Origin: Gammaproteobacteria bacterium
GTDB taxonomy: Bacteria > Pseudomonadota > Gammaproteobacteria > Steroidobacterales > Steroidobacteraceae
DNA: 15,299 nt
NCBI GenBank assembly: GCA_005877705.1
Contig: VBNY01000176.1
Location: forward strand, 1-15,299
Direction: 5' to 3'
Of this stretch, positions 1 through 6,596 are shown piece after piece (position 1 is the stretch's first letter; each line of letters opens with the position of its first letter). Both the position numbers and the translations under genes were made by a program. The notes under the pieces are model-generated. The model saw nothing but the letters and a program-made list of their open reading frames with translations. It was not told where the DNA came from and did no database searches.

Positions 1-2
1 GC

Positions 3-308
3 CGTACCGGCGTCAATTTCGGCGCCGGCTTCACCGGCGGCTTCGCCTACGTGCTCGACATCGAGCGCGATTTCGTCGACCGCTACAACCACGAGCTCAT
101 CGACATCAGCCGCATTCACGCCGAGTCGATGCAGTCGCATCTGCAGCACCTGGAGGGTCTGCTCGAGCAGCATGTCGCCGAGACCGCAAGCGCCTGGGCC
201 GAGGAGATTCTCAACGACCTGCGCACCTACATCGGCAAGTTCTGGGTGGTGAAGCCGAAGGCGGCCTCGATCGATTCCCTCATCGCGAACCTGCGGCGCG
301 CCGCGTAA
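3..308 (+). CDS. gltB: Glutamate synthase large subunit, C-terminal end (partial)
   Basis: This is the last 101 codons of the large (alpha) subunit of NADPH-dependent glutamate synthase, which makes glutamate from glutamine and 2-oxoglutarate in the cytoplasm. The frame is open from the window edge at base 3. It reads RTGVNFGAGFTGGFAYVLD, a glycine-rich stretch typical of the C-terminal beta-helix domain of GltB, followed by DFVDRYNHELIDI. The end, SIDSLIANLRRAA, is also GltB-like. The apparent internal start at base 51 is a GTG that encodes the Val of AYVLD, so it is not a real start. The gene ends 16 bases before gltD, as expected for a gltBD operon. The N-terminal glutaminase and FMN/Fe-S domains lie outside the window. 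Confidence 0.93.
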   Translation, partial: RTGVNFGAGFTGGFAYVLDIERDFVDRYNHELIDISRIHAESMQSHLQHLEGLLEQHVAETASAWAEEILNDLRTYIGKFWVVKPKAASIDSLIANLRRAA

Positions 309-324
309 AGACCACCCCGCGAAT

Positions 325-1681
325 ATGGCGGACAAGCACCTGCAGTTTCTCGACATCCCGCGGACGGATCCCGTCAAGACCCCCCTGGAAGCGCGTGTGC
401 GCAGCTTCCGCGAGATTTACGCACAGTACGACTCACAGGGCGCTGCACAGCAGGCGGGGCGCTGCATCGCCTGTGGCAATCCCTTCTGCGAGTGGAAATG
501 TCCGGTCCACAACTACATCCCGAACTGGCTGAAGCTGATCCAGGAGGGCAACCTGTTCGAGGCGGCCGAGTTGTCCCACAAGACCAACTCGCTGCCCGAG
601 GTCTGCGGCCGCATCTGCCCGCAGGACCGCTTATGCGAGGGCGCCTGCACGCTCAATGACGGCCTGGGCGCCGTGACGATCGGGGCGATCGAGAAGTACA
701 TCACCGACGAGGCGCTCAAGCGCGGCTGGAGGCCCGACATGTCGAATGTCCAGCCGAACGGCAAGCGCGTGGCGATTGTCGGCGCCGGCCCTGCGGGTCT
801 CGGCTGCGCGGACATCCTGGTGCGCAATGGCGTGCAGCCGGTGGTGTTCGATCGCTATACCCGCATCGGCGGGCTACTCACGTTCGGCATTCCGCCGTTC
901 AAGCTGGAGAAGGAGGTCATCGAGAAGCGCCGCGAGATCATGGAGGGCATGGGCGTCGAGTTCCGCTTGGGTCTGGACGTGGGCTCCGACATCTCTTTCG
1001 AGGACCTGCTGGAGGAATACGACGCCGTGTTCCTCGGCATGGGCACCTATACCTACGTGAAGGGCGGCTTCCAGGGCGAGGATCTGCCGGGAGTGCAGCG
1101 GCGCGGCGCTCATCAGCATGCGCGGCAAGCGCGTGGTCGTGCTGGGCGGCGGTGATACCGCCATGGACTGCAATCGCACGGCCATTCGCCACGGCGCGGA
1201 GTCGGTCACGTGCACTTATCGGCGCGACGAGAGCAACATGCCGGGCTCGCGCCGCGACTACAAGAACAGCAAGGAGGAGGGCGTCGAGTTCCTGTTCAAC
1301 AGTCAGCCGACCGAGATCGTCGGCTCCGAACGCGTCGAGGGCGTGAAGCTCGTGCAGACCCGACTCGGCGCGCCGGATGCGCGCGGACGGCGGATTCCGG
1401 AGCCGATCCCCGGCTCGGAGCAGGTGGTGCCCGCCGATGCCGTGATCATCGCGTTCGGTTTCCTGCCGAGCCCGCCGCACTGGTTCGAGCGCCACCACAT
1501 CCGCCTGCACCCGAGCGGCCGCGTGCGCGTCTCGGCGGCGCACCGCACGCCGTTGCAAACAACCAACCCGAAGGTGTTCGCCGGCGGCGACATGGTGCGC
1601 GGCGCGGACCTCGTGGTGACCGCCGTGTTCGAAGGGCGCGAGGCCGCGAAAGGCATCCTCAACTATCTGGGAGTTGGTTGA
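325..1681 (+). pseudogene. gltD: Glutamate synthase small subunit, frame-disrupted by an internal deletion
   Basis: GltD passes NADPH electrons through FAD and Fe-S clusters to GltB. The first part (325-1155) carries the N-terminal cysteine clusters (RCIACGNPFCEWKCPVHN and CGRICPQDRLCEGAC) and the FAD motif VAIVGAGPAGLG. The second part (frame of 1118-1681) carries the NADPH motif VVVLGGGDTAMDC, then NMPGSRR and VFAGGDMVRGADLVV. Both halves match GltD closely, but they are in different frames. In E. coli GltD about 25 residues separate the Val of 'DGV' from 'VSM.GKRVVV'. Here only 16 bases (1096-1111) separate GTG (Val) from ATC-AGC-ATG (Ile-Ser-Met). About 59 bases are therefore missing, and 59 is not a multiple of three. 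As written, translation stops at 1155 without the NADPH site. Everything on either side looks intact, so this is either a recent deletion or an assembly or sequencing error. Confidence 0.88.
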
Positions 1682-1720
1682 AAGGTTGAAAGCACCACGC
1701 CGGAACCGGCATGTTATCTA

Positions 1721-1802
1721 GCGGGCAAAAGCCACGCCTTTTGCCCGCGGGCCCCGAACAGCTCTAGGCGCGCTCGCTGAAATGGCCGCAGGCCATTTCA
1801 GC
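1721..1802. repeat. Two-hairpin dispersed repeat, copy A
   Basis: This copy has two perfect hairpins. Hairpin 1 has 11-base arms, GCGGGCAAAAG (1721-1731) and CTTTTGCCCGC (1738-1748), around the loop CCACGC. After a 27-base spacer, hairpin 2 has 12-base arms, GCTGAAATGGCC (1776-1787) and GGCCATTTCAGC (1791-1802), around the loop GCA. The spacer ends in GGCGCGCTC, which copy B (7934-8018) shares, and CAAT follows hairpin 2 in both A and B. The copy lies between the convergent genes gltD (+) and the sensor kinase (-). I do not recognise the family. REP-like or terminator-like roles are possible, but no long T-tract follows on the plus strand. Confidence 0.8.
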
Positions 1803-1810
1803 CAATAAAA

Positions 1811-1840
1811 CAAGAAAACCCCGCCATCGCTGGCGGGGTT
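1811..1840 (-). terminator. Intrinsic terminator on the minus strand
   Basis: A perfect 10-bp stem, AACCCCGCCA (1817-1826) and TGGCGGGGTT (1831-1840), encloses the tetraloop TCGC. Read on the minus strand, the stem runs into a T-rich tract (TTTTCTTGTTTTATT, from about 1818 down to 1804). On the plus strand the following bases (GCTAGTGCTC) contain no T-run. It should therefore stop transcripts arriving from the pdsR-pdsS side, although it lies about 450 bases past the pdsS stop codon. Confidence 0.7.
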
Positions 1841-2294
1841 GCTAGTGCTCTATCCCATCGACGACCCGGTGCATCGCTGTCAGCTCCGGCCGGGCGCAGG
1901 CAAAAATCCTAGGACAAGATCGCCTCATGTTCGCGCACCGGCGTGTCGCGTCATCACGAGCAGCTATTACTTCCGGCTGAAACGTTGGAGCCCTTCACTC
2001 CGGCCGAATTTCATCCAAGCCCGCGTGTTCATCACGCGCTCATGCGTTCCTGACAACCACAGTAAATTAGCGGTTACCGTTACCCGTGCCCGCGTCGACT
2101 GCCCGAGTTTCTGTTGTTGTCCTCCAATTCCTGCCTTTCGCCGTAACCTCAGCAAATCGGATGCCACCTTCTCTGAAAATCAATGAAAACGGTGGCTTAC
2201 GATGCAAGGTCGGGCCCAATTACACACGAATTGTACCGATTCCAGAATAAATTACCATGTCGTAATTCCCCGACAGCCGCACAGCCGCAGCCGG
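1841..2294. other. Non-coding gap, A+T-richer, no gene recognised
   Basis: About 450 bases separate the minus-strand terminator from the kinase stop codon. Base composition is visibly lower in GC than the surrounding genes. Open frames exist on both strands (1839-2186 plus, 1967-2167 minus), but neither has a convincing ribosome site or a protein family I recognise. The only local structure I see is a 6-bp inverted repeat, GCCACC (2163-2168) and GGTGGC (2191-2196), and a doubled GTTACC around 2075. I found no tRNA or known riboswitch. It may be the long 3' end of the pdsR-pdsS transcript, a degraded element or an sRNA locus. Confidence 0.5.
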
Positions 2295-4259
2295 CTATGC
2301 GCCGAGGCGCACGGAGAAGCGCGCTCCAGTCTCATCGGGCAGGCTCGCGGCGGACGCCTCGCCGCCATGGAACTCGGCGATCAGCCGCACGATGTACAGG
2401 CCGAGGCCGAAGTGGGGACGGCCGTCGTCGCCGCCGCCTCGGGACTGCCAGAGCGACTCGAAGAGTCGGCTGCGGATCTCGGGCGCCAGCGGCGGCCCGG
2501 GGTTATCGACCTCCAGCACCGCGGCGTGCGGCTCGAGGCGCAGCCGGATCGTGATCGTGGCGCCAGGCAGGCTGAAGTCCGCAGCATTGTCGACCAGCTT
2601 ATCGAGCATCTGCACGATCAGGTCTGGAGCTCCCTCAATCGTGGATGCTTCGCTCGGCAACTCCGTCGAAAAGCTGCGATCCGGAAAGGCGATCCGGTAC
2701 GCTCCGACCGCCGAGGCAAGCAGCGCGACGAGATCAAATCGGGTGCGCTCCGCACTGCTGATCGCCTCTTCCACGCGCGTCGCGGCCCCCATCGCTACCA
2801 GGATTGCGTTCAGGCGCTCGCTGCCCTGTCGAGCGCGCTCCAGATACGCCCTTACGGAGCTGGACACATCTTCGGATTCGAGGTTCTCGAGGGACGAGCG
2901 CACGATCGTGAGCGGAGTACGGATCTCGTGGGCGAGCTTGCCGGCGAGTGTACGCAGATAGCCGGTGTACTCGTTGAGCCGGCTGAGGAGCGTCGAGAAG
3001 CCGCGCGCGACGTCCCCAAGCTCATCGGGAGCGGTTGTTTCCGGAAACGTCGTGACGAGCCCCTCGCGCGTCAGGGCCGATTCGCTGGCGCGCCGCAATC
3101 GGGACAGACGCACGGCGAGCCGCGCCGCGAACGCGAACATCGCGATCACGGCGACGGCGCTCGTGATCAAAGTGAAGTTGAGCATTCGCGTCAGCGCGCG
3201 GTCGCGCAGCCCGAGCCACCGATCGGCCGTCTGCGTGACCAGCAGAGTGCCGATGATCTCACGGTGGTCGCGATCGTAGATGGGAGCGGCGGATTCGATG
3301 AGCCGCCGTTCGCCGGGCCGGTCGACGAACCGGCGGTAGAAGCGTGCGAGGATCCCGGGCTCTGGACCCAACTCGCTCGAGCGGGCGAGTGCGTCGGCTC
3401 TGGCGAGGGAGCGCCCTGCAGGGGTCGTCACGGCAAGGCGCAGGCCCGGCTGCAGGAACTGCGCGAGATACCCGCCGAGCTCGGGAGCAGCCAGGATGAG
3501 GCGCCCGACGGTGTGCAGATCATCGCTGCGAAGGGTGCCGAAACTCACGGGCGCCGCGCCGCGCTCGTCGCGATCGTCGATCAGCGCGCCAAAGCCTCCG
3601 CCGAGCATTGATAGCGGCACGCGCAGCTCGAGCCGGTAGCCCTGGGGACTCGGCTGCAACGCCCCGACGACGCGCGGCTCATCGACCGCCGTCTGCTGGC
3701 CATACTCGCCGGTCTCGATGCGGCGTGCGGTGACCGAGCCGGGGCTGCTCGCGGCGATGAACACCTGCCGCTCGATTCCCTCCGGATCCTGAAAGCCGAG
3801 CCAGATGCGATCACCGAGCGCGCTCGAATCGAGCGGACTCGCGCCCGCTGCATCGAACGTCAGATGGTCATCGCGCACGTCAAGCAACACATACAGCATG
3901 CGCTCGAAGACGCCCGTGAGGATTCCGAATCGGTGTTGGCTGTCCTTGGCGAAATAGCGCCAGCTCGCGGGATCGTGCGGCCATTCATCCGCATAGCCGT
4001 CAAGGAACGGCGCCGTCATCAGCAGCACGGGCTGCAGGTCGTAGGGGCCGATCCTGGCAAGCTCGCGCGCGTGCGCCTCGCGGTACAGCAGATCCATGCG
4101 TCCCTGCAGAGAGGAGGCGATCGCCTGCGACACCGCCTGCAGTGAATTCTGCTCGCCTTCGCGCAGCGCCGTCTCCATCTCACGCGCATAACGGCACCCC
4201 GCCCAGGGCAGCACCAGCGTCGCCAGGCCGAGCAGCAGCAGCTTGAGGCGCAGGGACAT
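2295..4259 (-). CDS. pdsS: Sensor histidine kinase of the proteobacterial dedicated sortase type
   Basis: This is a 654-residue inner-membrane kinase, the partner of the regulator encoded 42 bases upstream. TM1 covers residues 5-22 and TM2 about 361-380. Between them lies a long periplasmic region (about 25-355). Its part FLDGYADEWP...MLYVLLDVRD (residues 85-130) resembles a CBM9/DOMON-like ligand-binding fold; this is my inference. A HAMP-like linker follows (about 381-430), then the H-box KLAHEIRTPL with phospho-acceptor His444, the N-box DKLVDNAADFS (Asn558) and the G2 box HFGLGL (617-621). The G1 box reads EVDNPGPPL instead of the usual D-x-G-x-G. Length, layout and the distinctive partner match the TIGRFAM marine_sort_HK family. 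The start is ATG with no clear Shine-Dalgarno. No sortase or LPXTG-type target gene is visible here, so the trigger and targets are unknown. Confidence 0.82.
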   Translation of the reverse strand: MSLRLKLLLLGLATLVLPWAGCRYAREMETALREGEQNSLQAVSQAIASSLQGRMDLLYREAHARELARIGPYDLQPVLLMTAPFLDGYADEWPHDPASWRYFAKDSQHRFGILTGVFERMLYVLLDVRDDHLTFDAAGASPLDSSALGDRIWLGFQDPEGIERQVFIAASSPGSVTARRIETGEYGQQTAVDEPRVVGALQPSPQGYRLELRVPLSMLGGGFGALIDDRDERGAAPVSFGTLRSDDLHTVGRLILAAPELGGYLAQFLQPGLRLAVTTPAGRSLARADALARSSELGPEPGILARFYRRFVDRPGERRLIESAAPIYDRDHREIIGTLLVTQTADRWLGLRDRALTRMLNFTLITSAVAVIAMFAFAARLAVRLSRLRRASESALTREGLVTTFPETTAPDELGDVARGFSTLLSRLNEYTGYLRTLAGKLAHEIRTPLTIVRSSLENLESEDVSSSVRAYLERARQGSERLNAILVAMGAATRVEEAISSAERTRFDLVALLASAVGAYRIAFPDRSFSTELPSEASTIEGAPDLIVQMLDKLVDNAADFSLPGATITIRLRLEPHAAVLEVDNPGPPLAPEIRSRLFESLWQSRGGGDDGRPHFGLGLYIVRLIAEFHGGEASAASLPDETGARFSVRLGA

Positions 4260-4301
4260 GGCTGGTACTGACTTGCAGCGCGCGGGCCGCTCAAGTCACG
4301 G

Positions 4302-4991
4302 CTACTCCACCCATCGATAGCCCATGCCGTACACGGTCTGCACGGCGTCGAACTTCGGATCGATGCTCTGGAACTTGCGACGGATGCGCTTGATGTGCGA
4401 GGTGATGGTGTTGTCATCGAGCACAACGTTGGCGGCGTCCATGAGCTGCTGGCGGTTCTTGACATGGCCCGGGTGCCGGGCGAGGGCGTGCACGATCCAG
4501 AACTCGGTGAGTGACAGCAGCACGACCTCGCCTTCCCACTCCACCTGCATGCGTTCGGCATCCAGGGTGAGCGGTCCGCGGCGCACGACCTGCGTCGGCT
4601 CGTGCGGCTTGCGAAGCGCATCGAGCCGGCGGAACAGGGCGTTCACACGCGCAATCAGGTGAGCGAGGCTCAGGTCCTTCGTCAGGAAATCATCCGCGCC
4701 CAACCGTAATCCCGACACGGCGTCGAGCTCGGTGTCGCGCGCCGTGAGGAAGATGATCGGCAGCTCGGCCGACAGCGCCCGCAGTTGCCGGCACAGCTCG
4801 AAGCCGCCCTCCGGCTCGTCTTCGAGCGAGATGTCGATGACCGCGAGGTCCGGCAGGCGAGCCGCGAAGGCAGCCATGGCCTGCGCACGGTTGCCGTAGG
4901 TGCGCACGACATAGCCCTCACGAGCAAAGGCCGCCGCGTAGTTATCACGTATCGCGGGCTCGTCTTCGACTATCGCAACGAGGCGTTTCAC
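4302..4991 (-). CDS. pdsR: Response regulator of the proteobacterial dedicated sortase type
   Basis: This is a 229-residue OmpR-type DNA-binding regulator. The receiver domain (1-120) has the acidic pair Glu9/Asp10, phospho-acceptor Asp53 (AVIDIS), Thr83 (FLTAR) and Lys105 (LTKD). A winged-helix output domain follows (about 138-229), containing LTEFWIVHALARHPGHVKNR, DDNTITSHIKRIRRKF and the terminal VYGMGYRW. These phrases are close to the marine_sort_RR family that accompanies sortases in Shewanella and Vibrio. The start is GTG; no upstream in-frame ATG or strong ribosome site is visible. The gene precedes and is probably co-transcribed with the kinase. A short palindrome, CAGGCT-AC-AGCCTG (4998-5011), lies just upstream and could be an operator, but it is small. 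Confidence 0.87.
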   Translation of the reverse strand: MKRLVAIVEDEPAIRDNYAAAFAREGYVVRTYGNRAQAMAAFAARLPDLAVIDISLEDEPEGGFELCRQLRALSAELPIIFLTARDTELDAVSGLRLGADDFLTKDLSLAHLIARVNALFRRLDALRKPHEPTQVVRRGPLTLDAERMQVEWEGEVVLLSLTEFWIVHALARHPGHVKNRQQLMDAANVVLDDNTITSHIKRIRRKFQSIDPKFDAVQTVYGMGYRWVE

Positions 4992-5125
4992 GGGGTACAG
5001 GCTACAGCCTGCCGCTTACCGGTTAAAGAGGCGGCACGGCGCGCTGGGCGCGTGATTGCAAGCTTGCCATGGTTCGCCACAATTGATCCGCACGGCGCCC
5101 GTTTACCTTAGCGGAGCGCGCGCGC

Positions 5126-5263
5126 ATGGGCTGGCGAAATGCTCTTTCCATGGATCCAAACGAGAGCATGCTCATGAGACTGAAGGCGCTGTTGGCCGAG
5201 CGCGGCGGCGAAATCGCCAACTGGCTTGCAGTGTTGGTGCTGTTGGCACTCGGAGTCTGTTAA
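5126..5263 (+). CDS. Possible small single-pass membrane protein (45 residues)
   Basis: The frame runs from ATG at 5126 to TAA at 5261-5263. A GGAG (5113-5116) lies 9 bases before the ATG, a good ribosome site. The C-terminal third, NWLAVLVLLALGVC, is strongly hydrophobic and would suit one membrane helix. The middle (RLKALLAERGGEI) is charged and amphipathic. Later in-frame ATGs (5150, 5168, 5174) are alternative starts. The gene is divergent from pdsR and ends 4 bases before the 3' end of gcdH. I recognise no family, and codon bias is only weakly coding-like. A membrane partner of the PdsS kinase is conceivable but speculative. Confidence 0.42.
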   Translation: MGWRNALSMDPNESMLMRLKALLAERGGEIANWLAVLVLLALGVC

Positions 5264-5267
5264 TTGG

Positions 5268-6446
5268 TTAGAATGCGTTGAGGCCGGTGAGCTCGCGCCC
5301 GATGGTGAGCTGGTGGATGGTCTCGGTGCCTTCGTAGGTGATGACGCTTTCGAGGTTGAGCATGTGGCGGATCGGCACGTACTCGGCGCTGATGCCGGCC
5401 CCGCCCAACATGTCGCGGCAGTCGCGCGCCACCTCGAGCGCCATGCGGCAATTGTTCCATTTGGCCAGCGACACGTGCGCCGGCTGCAGCGTGCCGGCAT
5501 CCTTCAGCCGCGCGAGCTGCAGCGCCAGCAGCTGCGCGCCGGTGATGCCCCTCGCCATCTCGGCGAGGCGGATCTGAATGCTCTGGTTCTGCGCCAGCGG
5601 CCGGCCGAAGAGCGAGCGTGTGCGGGTGTACTCCAGCAGCTGGGCCAGGCAGGCCTGCGCCGCCCCGATCACGCCCCAGGAGATGCCATAGCGCGCTTGC
5701 GTCAGGCAGGCGAGCGGCCCTTTCAGTCCCACCGCCCCGGGCAGCACGTTCTGCTCGGGCACCACCACGTTGTCTAGGAACAGAGCGGACGTCACGGAGG
5801 CGCGCAGGGAGAACTTGTGCTCGATCACCGTTGCATCAAAACCTGGGGTGCCCTTGTCGACGAGAAAGCCGCGGATGCCCTCGTCCGTCATGGCCCACAC
5901 CACGGCGAGGTCTGCGATCGCGCCGTTGGTGATCCACATCTTCGAACCGTTGAGGATCCAGTCCCGGCCGCGCTGCTGCGCGCGGGTCTTCATATTCGCA
6001 GGGTCGGAGCCGCCGTGCGGCTCGGTGAGACCGAAGCAACCGATGAGCTGCCCGCGCGCCATGGGCGGCAGGTAGCGGCGTTTCTGCTCCTCGGAGCCGA
6101 ACGCGTGGATCGGGTACATGCACAGCGAGGACTGCACCGAGACGAAGCTGCGGATAGCGGAGTCGCCGCGCTCGAGCTCCTGGCAGATCAACCCGTAGCA
6201 CACGGCATTCAGCCCTGCGCACTCGTAGCCCTTGAGCGAGGAGCCGAGGAGGCCCAGCGCAGCCAGCTCCGGGATCAGCTCCTTGGGGAAGCGGTGCTCC
6301 TCGAAGCACTTCTGGATCGTCGGCAGCACCTTCTCATCCACCAGCCGCGCCACCGAGTCCTGCACCATCCGCTCCTCGTCCGTGAGCGCGCTGCGCACTC
6401 CATACAGATCCAACGGGTCGAGCGTGGAAGCGGAAGGTCTCGCCAC
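5268..6446 (-). CDS. gcdH: Glutaryl-CoA dehydrogenase
   Basis: This is a 392-residue acyl-CoA dehydrogenase-fold flavoenzyme. GCDH oxidises and decarboxylates glutaryl-CoA to crotonyl-CoA in lysine and tryptophan breakdown, passing electrons to ETF. The sequence follows GCDH along its whole length: ALTDEERMVQDSVARLVDE near the start, the flavin region CFGLTEPHGGSDP, KMWITNGAIADLAVVWA, KFSLRAS, ARYGISWGVIGA and the ending LTGLNAF. The catalytic base is Glu372 in TYEGTE. Arg99 in IRSFVSVQSSL matches the arginine that binds the substrate's distal carboxylate in human GCDH, which favours glutaryl-CoA over a simple acyl substrate. The start is GTG, preceded by a GA-rich ribosome site around 6453-6460. 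No other lysine or tryptophan catabolic gene is nearby. Confidence 0.92.
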   Translation of the reverse strand: MARPSASTLDPLDLYGVRSALTDEERMVQDSVARLVDEKVLPTIQKCFEEHRFPKELIPELAALGLLGSSLKGYECAGLNAVCYGLICQELERGDSAIRSFVSVQSSLCMYPIHAFGSEEQKRRYLPPMARGQLIGCFGLTEPHGGSDPANMKTRAQQRGRDWILNGSKMWITNGAIADLAVVWAMTDEGIRGFLVDKGTPGFDATVIEHKFSLRASVTSALFLDNVVVPEQNVLPGAVGLKGPLACLTQARYGISWGVIGAAQACLAQLLEYTRTRSLFGRPLAQNQSIQIRLAEMARGITGAQLLALQLARLKDAGTLQPAHVSLAKWNNCRMALEVARDCRDMLGGAGISAEYVPIRHMLNLESVITYEGTETIHQLTIGRELTGLNAF

Positions 6447-6516
6447 GGGGCACTCTCTCTCATTCAGTCAAGGCCCGAAAATGATAAACCAGCGGCGGCC
6501 GCGTATCCTATGACCA

Positions 6517-6583
6517 CCCACGAAAATGAGTGACGCCTGAATGCAGCCGATCCCGGCCTGTTCGTATCACTCATTTTCGTGGG
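6517..6583. repeat. 17-bp inverted repeat in the leader of the malic enzyme gene
   Basis: Two perfect 17-base arms, 6517-6533 (CCCACGAAAATGAGTGA) and 6567-6583 (TCACTCATTTTCGTGGG), are separated by 33 bases. The right arm ends 13 bases before the ATG at 6597 and covers or touches the only G-rich ribosome-site candidate (GGGG, 6581-6584). The element sits between the divergent genes gcdH and the malic enzyme. It could be a paired operator, a leader stem-loop that hides the ribosome site, or a very small element with terminal inverted repeats. I see no matching target-site duplication at its flanks. Confidence 0.75.
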
Positions 6584-6596
6584 GCCCGGTCGCCTC

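Noticed and set aside
1839..2186. 115-codon plus-strand frame in the gap after gltD
   Set aside because: It has no ribosome site, no recognised family and weak coding character. It is kept only as part of the unexplained gap.
2202..3611. 469-codon open frame antisense to the sensor kinase
   Set aside because: It lies wholly opposite pdsS or its 3' flank. It is rich in Arg, Ala and Gly with no recognisable motifs, typical of a shadow frame in GC-rich DNA.
5226..6533. Plus-strand open frames across the gcdH region
   Set aside because: They are antisense to a clearly identified GCDH and show no independent motifs or ribosome sites.
6509..6591. Target-site duplication around the 17-bp inverted repeat
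   Set aside because: The flanking bases (TATGACCA and GCCCGGTC) do not match, so mobility is not supported by the sequence alone.
6579..6596. Upstream GTG start for the malic enzyme
   Set aside because: It lies inside the right arm of the inverted repeat and adds only MGPGRL before the ACT domain. ATG 6597 is simpler.
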